Of a stretch of DNA of 35,277 nucleotides, positions 23,219 to 31,648 are shown piece by piece. Within the stretch, counting starts at the first letter, position 1, and each line of letters begins with the position of its first letter. The DNA comes from Desulfococcaceae bacterium HSG8. GTDB taxonomy: Bacteria; Desulfobacterota; Desulfobacteria; Desulfobacterales; 4be13. The stretch is from positions 1 to 35,277 of the forward strand of contig JAUCGG010000022.1 in the NCBI GenBank assembly GCA_030378015.1. Reading direction: 5' to 3'. Position numbers and translations under genes: made by a program. Below the pieces are notes generated by a model, which searched no databases, was not told the DNA's origin, and saw only the letters and a list, made by a program, of their open reading frames with translations.

Positions 23219-25909
23219 TTAAAACCTGTACCTTGAATCCAGGATCACAACCTTCCCCCTGTCTGTATCGCATCGGATCAGCCGCCCGATCCCCTGCTTC
23301 ACTTTAATCTCGGTATCATAGTAATAACGACTCCAATAGTCTTTTGAGGACATAATTTTTTTCCTCGCCATCTGAATCGGTTCGGATGGCGACGGGTAAG
23401 GAATGCGGGTGATGATCACCTGGGTCAGTGTATCACCTTTGAAATCCACGCCATACCAGAACGTATCCACACCGAAAAGCACGCTCTCTTTTATCTCCCT
23501 GAATTCGTCGCACAGGTTAATTGTCGGTGATCCCTGCTGCTGGATCAGGACAGGATAGTTCGTTAACGATTCCGCAGTTCTTTCCGAGATCAGATTCAGG
23601 TCACTGTAGCTTGAGAACAGGACGAGTGTGCGCCCCCTGTTTTGTTCTATAAGTTCCGGGAGAATCGCGGCGATTGTTTTTATCCATGCCTCTTTATTAT
23701 CATATCTCCCATTGACAGCATCCGGGGGAACAGAGATATCCATAGCATCCCCGGAAAAAGGGGACGGAATAAGTTCAAACCGGAATACTTTGACCGGTTC
23801 TCCTTCTTCATCGGTAAGCGGCTGGTCCATTCCTGTGATTCGCCGGAAGTTCATAAAACTCCCTTTGTGGCAGAGAGTCGCGGCAGTGTATATTATGCAG
23901 TCCTTTTTCTCATAAATATTCCTCCGAATCAGATCGCCGATTTCAACCGACTGCGCCATCAGGGTCCAGTTTTTGCTGAAACACTGGAATGCCGTGACCT
24001 TATCCGCGGAAAGAAAACTCTCTTCGACGGCCCCGAGGGATGTTGCATAGTCATCTGTCTGATGAATGGAAATCCTGATTTTTTCCCTGGTTTTGGGCTG
24101 TATTTTTAAAGCCCTGCAAATATCAGTATCCCTGATAAGCTTCAGATTCTCCCCGATGTCCTTCAGGGCACCTTTCAGTTCGTTTATACGCTCCCCGATA
24201 TGTTCTCGCTGAAATGCAGGGTGTTCGTATGGAAGCTCGGTAACCTGTCCCGAACCCGCCTTTGGATTCATGGCGCCGAGCGAATGTCTGAGAGTTCTGA
24301 TAAGCTGACGCACCGCATCCATCGCTGCCAGGGATTTACCGATATCTGTTGCAAGATTACCCGCTGCCCGCTTCAGTACCCGGGTAACGCTGGGGAGTAA
24401 AGATCGGATGGTTCCCGAAATTTCCCATGAACTGACTTCTTCTCCGAACGCGCTCCGTACCGCGTTTTCAAAATGATTGGCCTCATCAATGACATAATTG
24501 GTAAACAGTCCCGATAAGATGGCGTCCTGATCCAGCAGGGCAAGCTTATGGTGATTGGTGACAACCAGACGCGCCGAAGATGCCTCGGATGTCACAACCT
24601 GCGCGGGACACCGCTTATGCCTGGGCGTACAGCCGTCTCTTGCAGATATCTCAGCAAACATCTGACCAAAATAGAAATCCGCATTAAGACAGGATTTAAT
24701 CTTTTCTCCCACGGAATCCCTGTCCGCATCCCGGAAATGAAAGACAAGGTTGACAAAGTACAGCCATGTCAGAAGCCTTTCACCTCCCAGTTCCTCCTCA
24801 TATACATGACCAAGCTTCTCAGCACAGATATAACTTGATTTTCCCTTCAGAAGTGCAATCGGGATATCCTGGTAGTGATTGAAAATTTCCCTGGTAAAAG
24901 CGATTTCTCTTTGAAAAATCTGTTGTTGAAGACTTTTGGTATAGGTGGAAATCGCTATGCGTGCGTTATTATTCCTCTGGAGAAACTCCATGACCGGTAT
25001 CAGATATCCCTGGGTTTTCCCGGTCCCTGTCCCGGCTTCGATGGTCAGAATCGCGTTATCGTTCAATGCGTCAGTCACATGCCGGGCATATTCAGTCTGT
25101 TCATGCCTGAATACAAATCCTTTTCCAGCGTCCGCCATCCCGCGATACAAGGTCTCAAGATGATCCGGAGAAATTTTTTTAAACGTCTCTTTTTTTGTTT
25201 TTTTCCGGGAAGGCTTTTCCGCTTTTTCAAGAAACTGCTTCCATTTCGATGTGTCCGTGACGCTGCAAGAATCAAAAAGTCCGCCGAAATATTCTTTATA
25301 ATTCTTTGTTATATGAACAAAAGCTTTTCCGAAAAGTGTGTCACTTTTCTCAAGATAATGGCGGATCGCGGCAGCCCGGGGGAAGATTCTGTCATTAAGA
25401 GGTCCCCCGCAGATATGTTTTACCACCTCAACGGAGAGTGCGACCATTTCCGGTGCGGTAAAACATATTTTGTCCCGCTTTTTTCCAAAAACATGCTCCC
25501 AGATTCTACGGGGCGTGTAGGATTCCAGATGCGGGAGAAAGAATTCACAGGCAAAGCTGATATCCGCAATGCGAATATTTTCGCAAAACTTTTGCAATGC
25601 TCCGAGGTCATTGTGATTATCAAATACAAAGGCAAATTTCTGTTCTTTCAGAAATGCTCCGAGTTCGGCAATCACAGTTTCCGGCTCGGGCGAGTCACGA
25701 AGCATTTCCCTGGAGATATTGGAATAATATCTTTCTCTTCCGGTCAGCAGGTCGTAACGAACAAGGGAATCAAATTCCTTTTTTGACCCGTCAGTGTCAA
25801 TAATTGCTGCTGCAACAGAATATATCCGATTTTTTTTGTCTGACTTCAGGCCGCTATGACCATATATAAATGCCAGTCGTCCTATGTCATCGTGATAAGA
25901 TTTCAGCAT
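23219..25909 (-). CDS. DinG-like XPD-family helicase with degenerate exonuclease-type N-terminus
   Basis: An 896-residue superfamily 2 helicase. Helicase motifs: Walker A AGTGTGKT (292-299), Q/R region FRHEQTEYARHV, Walker B VIDEANH (473-479) and motif VI KQGIGRLIRCDTDRG near the C-terminus. Four cysteines between motifs I and II (C362, C407, C427, C434) fit the iron-sulfur cluster of XPD/DinG enzymes. Residues 5-110 align loosely with the DEDD exonuclease domain fused to some DinG proteins (IYSVAAAIIDTDGSKKEF, FVFDNHNDLGALQKF). The expected DxETTGL is instead YGHSGL, so nuclease activity is doubtful. It is probably involved in DNA repair or resolving unusual structures. It starts 22 bases after the chemoreceptor gene, so the two are likely co-transcribed. 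Confidence 0.85.
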   Translation of the reverse strand: MLKSYHDDIGRLAFIYGHSGLKSDKKNRIYSVAAAIIDTDGSKKEFDSLVRYDLLTGRERYYSNISREMLRDSPEPETVIAELGAFLKEQKFAFVFDNHNDLGALQKFCENIRIADISFACEFFLPHLESYTPRRIWEHVFGKKRDKICFTAPEMVALSVEVVKHICGGPLNDRIFPRAAAIRHYLEKSDTLFGKAFVHITKNYKEYFGGLFDSCSVTDTSKWKQFLEKAEKPSRKKTKKETFKKISPDHLETLYRGMADAGKGFVFRHEQTEYARHVTDALNDNAILTIEAGTGTGKTQGYLIPVMEFLQRNNNARIAISTYTKSLQQQIFQREIAFTREIFNHYQDIPIALLKGKSSYICAEKLGHVYEEELGGERLLTWLYFVNLVFHFRDADRDSVGEKIKSCLNADFYFGQMFAEISARDGCTPRHKRCPAQVVTSEASSARLVVTNHHKLALLDQDAILSGLFTNYVIDEANHFENAVRSAFGEEVSSWEISGTIRSLLPSVTRVLKRAAGNLATDIGKSLAAMDAVRQLIRTLRHSLGAMNPKAGSGQVTELPYEHPAFQREHIGERINELKGALKDIGENLKLIRDTDICRALKIQPKTREKIRISIHQTDDYATSLGAVEESFLSADKVTAFQCFSKNWTLMAQSVEIGDLIRRNIYEKKDCIIYTAATLCHKGSFMNFRRITGMDQPLTDEEGEPVKVFRFELIPSPFSGDAMDISVPPDAVNGRYDNKEAWIKTIAAILPELIEQNRGRTLVLFSSYSDLNLISERTAESLTNYPVLIQQQGSPTINLCDEFREIKESVLFGVDTFWYGVDFKGDTLTQVIITRIPYPSPSEPIQMARKKIMSSKDYWSRYYYDTEIKVKQGIGRLIRCDTDRGKVVILDSRYRF

Positions 25910-25931
25910 TGGCTGCCTCTTGGAATCACTG

Positions 25932-27299
25932 TCACTGTTTTCCTCCGATCATGGCCGCAAGTTCTTTTGTGAAATTCGTCATATATTTTACCTGGCTCAG
26001 AAGCTCCTGGGATGCAGCCGCAGATTCCTGGGCACTTGCGGCAACCTGCTGAGTGGTTTTATCAATTTCGTTTGAATGAATACTGAGTTGTTCGATTCCT
26101 TTAAACTGATCATTGCTTGCTCTGTTAATTGAAGCGGTTTTTTCCCCCATTATCGTTGCAGATTCAATAATTCCTTCAAAGTCGTTATTGACATTTTTTA
26201 TTGAGCGGGTCGCTTGGCTGACGCGATTCACGGTGGTATCTAACAGCCCCTGAGTATCTTTTGCCGCTTCTGCGGCTCTCATTGCCAGATTCCTCACTTC
26301 TTCCGCGACCACTGCAAAGCCTGCTCCGGCTTCGCCGGCGCGTGCCGCTTCCACAGCCGCATTGAGCGCAAGCAGGTTTGTCTGAAAAGCAATGGCGTCA
26401 ATATTTTTGATAATCGAAATCATCTGGCCGCCGTCTGCCTCAATCTGTGTCATCTGGCACGTCAGCTCGATGAGTGCCCTCAGGGACTGGCCTGATTTCG
26501 ATATGTTTTCATTCATCAATGTCTCAGCCCCCGCAACCAGTTCCGATGTTTCCCGGCTCATAGCACAGATCTCTTCCAGTGAGGCCGATGTTTCCTCTAC
26601 GGATGCTGCCTGTTCGGCGGCATTTTCAGATAAGGACTGACTGGTCATAGTGACCTCATGGGCAGTAGAGCTGACCTGATGTGCGATATTGTTCAGCCCC
26701 CTGACGACGCTATGAATAGGACGGATCAGTAGTCCTTCTATGCTGATAAGAAGTGTGATAAGCAAGGCGATATTTACAACCAGAGCCATCACAGTGATCC
26801 TGGAAACAGAACGATAAATCTTTTCCCGAATGAACTTTGATGTAAAATGAATTTTGACTTCTCCTAATTTTCTGTCGTCTTTCACGATCTCTTTGCTTTT
26901 TACAATGGCAATCTTCTTTTTCCGGATATCTTTTTCATTGCTGTCAGATTCTATGATTTCCCATTTATCGTCTCTTTTTTTGCTTGCAAATACGCTTCTG
27001 CTATTACTTTCTCTTACAACAACAGCATAAATCTGTTTTTCCATCATTTCAGACAGGATAATTTCATCCGCCATATCATTGTCCATATCCCAGAGCGGCG
27101 TTGCGAGATTTTTTGACAGGCGTTCCGCCATAATTTCCGCCAACTGATTCAGTTCGTCATTCATTTCTGATCTGGCTGTAAAATAGTTGAAGGCAACAAA
27201 AGCTGCTAATATCAGGGTGGTCTGTATAATGAGAATCGCACTCATCTTTGATCGAATGCTGTGTTTCCACAGCTTCTTGCGAAATAAATTTATTTTCAA
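25932..27299 (-). CDS. Methyl-accepting chemotaxis protein
   Basis: A 455-residue chemoreceptor. TTG at 27299 is chosen because AGGAG lies 6 bases upstream (GAAAGGAGAATATT); the frame stays open further upstream only through a dispersed repeat. Transmembrane segments at about 19-40 and 168-192 enclose a ~125-residue periplasmic sensor ([20 protein letters not shown], ... [17 protein letters not shown]) of the kind found in small-molecule or redox-sensing receptors. A short HAMP-like linker begins at RPIHSVV. The cytoplasmic signalling tip is classical ([20 protein letters not shown], 300-320; [19 protein letters not shown]). The C-terminus lacks a CheR-binding pentapeptide. No che genes are nearby; it couples to a cluster elsewhere. 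The gene upstream of DinG in the same operon is an odd pairing. Confidence 0.92.
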   Translation of the reverse strand: MKINLFRKKLWKHSIRSKMSAILIIQTTLILAAFVAFNYFTARSEMNDELNQLAEIMAERLSKNLATPLWDMDNDMADEIILSEMMEKQIYAVVVRESNSRSVFASKKRDDKWEIIESDSNEKDIRKKKIAIVKSKEIVKDDRKLGEVKIHFTSKFIREKIYRSVSRITVMALVVNIALLITLLISIEGLLIRPIHSVVRGLNNIAHQVSSTAHEVTMTSQSLSENAAEQAASVEETSASLEEICAMSRETSELVAGAETLMNENISKSGQSLRALIELTCQMTQIEADGGQMISIIKNIDAIAFQTNLLALNAAVEAARAGEAGAGFAVVAEEVRNLAMRAAEAAKDTQGLLDTTVNRVSQATRSIKNVNNDFEGIIESATIMGEKTASINRASNDQFKGIEQLSIHSNEIDKTTQQVAASAQESAAASQELLSQVKYMTNFTKELAAMIGGKQ

Positions 27300-27396
27300 A
27301 ATATTCTCCTTTCTGTGAAGACTTCCGAAGCTGACAGGTCTTGATGATTTACGATTCAGATCGGACTGAAATCGTAACTCATCAACATTCAGTTTT

Positions 27397-27515
27397 AGTA
27401 GATCGAAAAGTTTCCGGTAAACCTTGGTAAACAGTGGATTCCGGGTTAAAATTAAAAAACATCCGTTTTTTAATTTTCCTCGGAATCCATTGTTTGCAAA
27501 AGTTTTCGATCTACT
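27397..27515. repeat. 119-bp inverted repeat 'AGTAGATCGAAAA..TTTTCGATCTACT'
   Basis: Outer arms AGTAGATCGAAAAGTTT and AAAAGTTTTCGATCTACT; inner parts AGTGGATTCCGGGTTAAAAT and the complementary ATTTTCCTCGGAATCCATT. A truncated copy is at 15202-15283. It lies about 100 bases upstream of the chemoreceptor start. From 27516 to 27774 nothing else is recognised. Confidence 0.8.
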
Positions 27516-27774
27516 GACATTATTTCTGTTTTGACCTGCTGACTTTTTATTATCTTTCAAGTCTTTTGGACAAAAAATTATTATCTCTGAAAACTGCTTG
27601 AAAATCAAGAAATATTTTGATATATCCCGGATTAAATATGTCAGTTCCGTTGAGCAGTCCGGCTTATGTCGGCTCTGTTCAGGCGAACCGATCAGTTTCA
27701 AGAGTTCCAGACCGTATCTCAGTTAATCTTTCGGCCAAGGAATTATATTGATACGTTAACGCAATATCATAAAA

Positions 27775-27802
27775 TTGTCAATATTTATACCTATGCTATA
27801 AT
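27775..27802 (+). promoter_or_regulatory. Sigma70-type promoter for the two-component operon
   Basis: TTGTCA (27775-27780), 16-base spacer, TATAAT (27797-27802, perfect). It points toward the response regulator gene 400 bases downstream. The tandem hairpin array at 27898-28185 would lie in the transcribed leader. Transcription start not demonstrated. Confidence 0.55.
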
Positions 27803-27897
27803 TTAAGTCAGATACAATGTTGTTTCCGGGATGTGCGTACCAGGCTGCTGTGTTCCAGATTATCTGATTCTGACGGATCCTTCCGATTCCTGTTCAA

Positions 27898-28185
27898 TCC
27901 CTCGCGAGCAACATGGGATCATCTGTCGCTCGGATGGCCCTCTGCCGCTCGGATGGCCTTCTCCCGCTCGGTTCGGATTGACAAATCCGAACCCCCGCGG
28001 GGGATTTGCCAATTCCCCGCGAGCAACATGGATCATCTGCCGCTCGGATGGCCCTCTCCCGCTCGGTTCGGATTGACAAATCCGAACCCCGCGGCGGGGG
28101 ATTTGCCAATCCCCCGCGAGCAACATGGATGGCCCTCTCCCGCTCGGTTCGGATTGACAAATCCGAACCTGCGGGCGGGGGCTTA
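27898..28185 (+). repeat. Hairpin repeat array upstream of the two-component genes
   Basis: About three units of GCGAGCAACATGGATCATCT, GCCGCTCGGATGGCC, CTCCCGCTC, then GGTTCGGATTGACAAATCCG... and GGGGATTTGCCAATCCCC (unit starts near 27903, 28018, 28118; the last is shortened). Each unit offers two strong hairpins (GGTTCGGATT GACA AATCCGAACC and GGGGATT TGCC AATCCCC). The same unit occurs in inverted orientation at 31045-31528. The array ends 15 bases before the response regulator start. Confidence 0.9.
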
Positions 28186-28200
28186 TTGAGAGGAAAAGTG

Positions 28201-28899
28201 ATGAAAAAAATCAGACCAACCATACTTGTGGTGGAAGATGACCCCGCGATTCTCAACGGACTCCTGGATGTTCTGGTATTTAACGGATATGAAGCCGAGG
28301 GCGTTGAAGATGGCGGAGAAGGATTGAAAAAAGCCCTCGGGTCATCTTATGACCTGATCATCTTGGATGTGATGCTGCCGACAACGGACGGTTTCAGCAT
28401 ATGCCGGGAGGTTCGGAAAAAGAAACCCGGCCAGGGCATTGTCATGCTTACAGCCAAAGGATCAGAGGATGATGTGGTGGCAGGATTCAGGGCAGGCGCG
28501 GATGATTATGTGAGCAAACCGTTTTCTCTCCGGGAGCTTATGGTGCGGGTGGAAGCGGTATTGCGGAGAACCGGCGCCAGGGTTGGGGACGAGCAGGCCG
28601 AATACCGGGGAATTTTATTTGACGGTAAAACCCTTACCGCGAGGTATAAAGACATGACTGCGGAACTGACCCGCCGGGAAATGGATATCGTCGTGTATCT
28701 GCATCGGCATCAGGACCGGATTATTTCCAAGAAAGAGCTTCTCCTGGAAGTCTGGAATTATGCGGACGCGGATATTGAAACCCGGACCGTTGACATCCAT
28801 ATCCTAAAACTCCGGAAAAAAATTGCTGCTCTGGCCGGAGACATCCCTTTTATCCTCACTATCCGAGGAGAAGGTTATCGCCTGGAGCCTGAATCATGA
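28201..28899 (+). CDS. OmpR/PhoB-family response regulator
   Basis: A 232-residue regulator. ATG at 28201 follows GAGAGGAAAAGTG; the frame is open farther upstream only through the repeat array. Receiver domain: acidic pocket VVEDDPA, phospho-acceptor D56 in LIILDVMLP, the conserved Thr in MLTAKG and Lys in SKPFS. A winged-helix DNA-binding domain follows (LTRREMDIVVYLHRHQDRII, TRTVDIHILKLRKKI, IRGEGYRLEPES). It probably controls transcription on phosphorylation by the kinase encoded next, whose start overlaps by 4 bases (ATGA). Promoter and hairpin array lie upstream. Targets are unknown. Confidence 0.94.
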   Translation: MKKIRPTILVVEDDPAILNGLLDVLVFNGYEAEGVEDGGEGLKKALGSSYDLIILDVMLPTTDGFSICREVRKKKPGQGIVMLTAKGSEDDVVAGFRAGADDYVSKPFSLRELMVRVEAVLRRTGARVGDEQAEYRGILFDGKTLTARYKDMTAELTRREMDIVVYLHRHQDRIISKKELLLEVWNYADADIETRTVDIHILKLRKKIAALAGDIPFILTIRGEGYRLEPES

Positions 28900-30881
28900 G
28901 ACGCCTGAAACTGCTGATCCTGATATTCTGTGTGACCCTTTCCGTTCCCCTGGCCTATTTTGTGTTGCGAACCTATCGGAGTCTTGAGCAGGAGGAGATT
29001 TCCGAACTTCGATATTTTGCTGAAACCCTCTTCAATGAGATGGAGGGGAAACTTGCTGATCTGGTACGAAAGGAAGAAGCCCGGGCAGTAGATGAATATA
29101 ATTATTACCAGCCTCATGCGGATCAGGGATCAGGCTCAGGGGCGCGTCTCCGTTCACCTTTATCCCGGGTTCCCGAGGAGAAGAATTTTATCATAGGATA
29201 TTTCCAGAATAACCCGGATGGTTCCTTTCAGACACCGCTGCTCAACGATACCGAGCCATCTGACAAGGCACAGACTGCTTCGGCGGAGCGGCTCAGGGTA
29301 GCTAACCTCATATTTAACCAGAAGCGCGTGATAGCTTCGGAACGCCTTGAGTATCAGCCTGCCAAGAGGACTGAGAAGACCCTTGGAAAGAAAATGGCCG
29401 TAAAGGAAGAGGTCGCAGGCCTTGCAGATAAATATCTGAACCTGCCTCGGTACCGGAAACAGAAAAGCGCGCTGGGCCAGGAAAAAAAGCGCGTAGAACG
29501 CATCAGTGTGAAACAGGCTCTGAATATATCTCAGCAGGATAAGAACCGGGATACCCGTCAGGATGTCCCATCCGAACAGAGCACCAAAGCAGATGCGGAT
29601 CAGTCTGCAATGTTCTCATCTCAGGATTCTGAAGTTCGAGGCAGGGGATGGGCTAAGGATGCCCAGGATACAGAAGCAGAACCCCGTGAGGAAGCAGAAG
29701 GCAAAGACTTTTCAGAGCTTCAGGTTGAAGTGGACCCCATGCAGGCTGTTTTTATCAACGACAGACAGGTTTTCATGTTTCGCCGCATCGGAATCCGTAA
29801 CCAGATTTTCCGCCAGGGATTTCTGATAGATGTTAACGCGTTCCTAGGATATCTGGCAGATGCCTGTTTTGCGGGGCAGCCGATATCGCGGTTTACCCGC
29901 CTGAAGCTCATGGTGATGGATGGCAGCCGTGAAACCGCGGCAATCCGGGCGGGCATCATAACCGGGCAGCCGATCCTTTCCCTGGATCGGACTTTTCCCC
30001 GCCCTTTCTCTTTTTTGGAAGCCACCCTGGTTTGCGGAAATATCCCCCGCTCCGCAGGCCGGAGAACGCTGAACATAATGGTCGGTGTGCTTGGTGCGGT
30101 TATACTTGCGGGTCTGTTCGCCATTTATCGAAGCGCACGTATGATTACGGACATGTCAGAACGCCGGGCAAAATTCGTATCTTCAGTGACTCATGAGTTG
30201 AAAACCCCGCTGACCAACATCCGCATGTATATCGAAATGCTGGAGCAGGGGATCGCCCGAACCCCTGAAAGAGAGGCGGAATATTTCAGTATCCTGAGTT
30301 CCGAAAGCGCGCGGCTTTCCCGGCTGATCAGCAATGTCCTGGAATTTTCAAAACTGGAGAAAAAGCAGATCAGACTGGATCTGCGGGAAGGTACATTCGA
30401 AGACGTCATCTGCGAGGTGCGAAATGTCATGGGCGAAAAGCTTCGGCAGGAAGGATTTCAGATGAATATTGAAAGAAAAGGGCTTCAGCCTTTTGTATAT
30501 GACCGGGAAGTGATGATCCAAGTGCTGATCAACCTGATTGAGAACAGTATCAAATTCGGTAAATCCTCCGAGAAGAAGGAGATCACGCTTGGGATAGCAC
30601 CTGAACGGGGGCAGATGAATATCAGCGTATCCGACACCGGCCCCGGGATTCCCCGTCATGGGCTGAAAAGAGTATTCGATGATTTCTACCGGGCCGACAG
30701 TTCTCTCACCCGAACCACAAGAGGAACCGGCATCGGCCTAGCATTTGTGAAAAAATTTGTCACGGCTGCGCGCGGAACGGTTTCTGCCGCAAACAATGAC
30801 GGGCCCGGATGTACTATCACCCTTTCACTGGGCGTATTTACAAGTCAGGGGAGTGATTTTCAGTCCCGGAGGGACGACTGA
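28896..30881 (+). CDS. Membrane sensor histidine kinase with unusually long extracytoplasmic region
   Basis: A 661-residue kinase. A TM segment at about 4-24 (LKLLILIFCVTLSVPLAYFV) and another at about 392-413 (IMVGVLGAVILAGLFAIY) bracket a ~365-residue periplasmic part. That part includes a charged, low-complexity stretch (~150-280, many K/E/D/Q), with a more folded segment after it. The cytoplasmic core is complete: HisKA with H433 in SSVTHELKTPLTNIRMYIE, N box LINLIENSIKFG, G1 SDTGPGIP and G2 GTGIGLAFV. It overlaps the response regulator by 4 bases, so the pair is translationally coupled. The final residues (QSRRDD, then TGA) are encoded by the palindromic repeat at 30861-30933, so the natural C-terminus has been replaced or extended. 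Confidence 0.93.
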   Translation: MRRLKLLILIFCVTLSVPLAYFVLRTYRSLEQEEISELRYFAETLFNEMEGKLADLVRKEEARAVDEYNYYQPHADQGSGSGARLRSPLSRVPEEKNFIIGYFQNNPDGSFQTPLLNDTEPSDKAQTASAERLRVANLIFNQKRVIASERLEYQPAKRTEKTLGKKMAVKEEVAGLADKYLNLPRYRKQKSALGQEKKRVERISVKQALNISQQDKNRDTRQDVPSEQSTKADADQSAMFSSQDSEVRGRGWAKDAQDTEAEPREEAEGKDFSELQVEVDPMQAVFINDRQVFMFRRIGIRNQIFRQGFLIDVNAFLGYLADACFAGQPISRFTRLKLMVMDGSRETAAIRAGIITGQPILSLDRTFPRPFSFLEATLVCGNIPRSAGRRTLNIMVGVLGAVILAGLFAIYRSARMITDMSERRAKFVSSVTHELKTPLTNIRMYIEMLEQGIARTPEREAEYFSILSSESARLSRLISNVLEFSKLEKKQIRLDLREGTFEDVICEVRNVMGEKLRQEGFQMNIERKGLQPFVYDREVMIQVLINLIENSIKFGKSSEKKEITLGIAPERGQMNISVSDTGPGIPRHGLKRVFDDFYRADSSLTRTTRGTGIGLAFVKKFVTAARGTVSAANNDGPGCTITLSLGVFTSQGSDFQSRRDD

Positions 30882-30933
30882 AAACAGCCCGGCAATTTAT
30901 TGCCGGGCTATTTTCAGTCGGTCCCTCCGGGAC
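30861..30933. repeat. 73-bp palindrome (CAGTCCCGGAGGGACGACTG..) overlapping the kinase stop
   Basis: CAGTCCCGGAGGGAC and its complement GTCCCTCCGGGAC enclose CCCGGCAATTTATTGCCGGG. It is a compact member of the family at 4256-4503 and 14638-14877. It supplies the last codons and TGA of the kinase gene and may terminate its transcript. Confidence 0.85.
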
Positions 30934-31044
30934 GGGTGCAATTAAAGTGTTAGGTGAGCCAGGGTGAGCCATCCTCGTTCCCAAACTCCGTTTGGGAACG
31001 CAATTGCAGGCAAAACTCCGTTTTGCATGGCAGACAGAGTTTGC
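30934..31044 (+). mobile_element. Partial MITE-like element (left end only)
   Basis: GGGTGCAATTAAAGTGTTAG matches the left end of the 20928-21126 element, followed by the same TTCCCAAACTCCGTTTGGGA and TTGCAGGCAAAACTCCG interior. The right end is absent; the sequence passes directly into the hairpin repeat array at 31045. Confidence 0.75.
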
Positions 31045-31528
31045 CGCCCGCGGGGTTCGGATTTGTCAATCCGAACCGAGCGGGAGAGGGCCATCCGAGC
31101 GGCAGATGATCCATGCTGCTCGCGGGGGATTGGCAAATCCCCGCGGGTTCGGATTTGTCAATCCGAACCGAGCGGGAGAGGCCATCCGAGCGGCAGATGA
31201 TCCATGTTGCTCGCGGGGGATTGGCAAATCCCCGCGGGTTCGGATTTGTCAATCCGAACCGAGCGGGAGAAGGCCATCCGAGCGGCAGATGATCCATGCT
31301 GCTCGCGGGGGATTGGCAAATCCCCCGCCCGCGGGGTTCGGATTTGTCAATCCGAACCGAGCGGGAGAAGGCCATCCGAGCGGCAGATGATCCATGTTGC
31401 TCGCGGGGGTTCGGATTTGTCAATCCGAACCGAGCGGGAGAGGCCATCCGAGCGGCAGATGATCCATGTTGCTCGCGGGGGATTGGCAAATCCCCCGCCC
31501 GCGGGTTCGGATTTGTCAATCCGAACCG
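31045..31528 (-). repeat. Hairpin repeat array downstream of the two-component genes, inverted relative to the upstream array
   Basis: About five units whose GGCAGATGATCCATG segments begin near 31101, 31192, 31284, 31382 and 31454 (spacing 91, 92, 98 and 72). Each contains GGTTCGGATTTGTCAATCCG... and GGGGATTGGCAAATCCCC. The orientation is the reverse complement of 27898-28185, so the two-component operon sits between inverted repeats. Bases 31529-31589 hold only a short palindrome (TTGTGG CATA CCACAA, 31563-31578). Confidence 0.9.
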
Positions 31529-31589
31529 CATCATGAAATCAACTCATTTTAATTCACAATAATTGTGGCATACCACAAAACTGCCAAAA

Positions 31590-31622
31590 GAAACCGGGTT
31601 TTTTGAAAAACCCCCCGGTTTC
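31590..31622 (-). terminator. Rho-independent terminator of the 31649-33865 gene
   Basis: On the minus strand GAAACCGGG (31622-31614) pairs with CCCGGTTTC (31598-31590), then TTTTGG. It lies 26 bases past the stop codon at 31649. Confidence 0.7.
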
Positions 31623-31648
31623 CTGAGAAAATTGCGTGAAGGTTCAGT

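Noticed and set aside
24875-25786. 303-residue open frame antisense to the DinG-like gene
   Set aside because: It is a mirror of the helicase coding sequence with no ribosome site and no domain; the minus-strand gene has all helicase motifs.
27300-27701. 134-residue N-terminal extension of the chemoreceptor
   Set aside because: It crosses a dispersed inverted repeat, while TTG at 27299 has AGGAG at good spacing and is followed by the first membrane helix.
28006-28200. N-terminal extension of the response regulator through the upstream array
   Set aside because: The receiver domain starts normally at the ATG at 28201, which has its own ribosome site; the extension only translates repeats.
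30950-31562. Several overlapping open frames (80-190 residues) on both strands in the downstream hairpin array
   Set aside because: They are low-complexity translations of the repeat (FGLTNPNP / FANPPRATW types) in every frame, without start signals.
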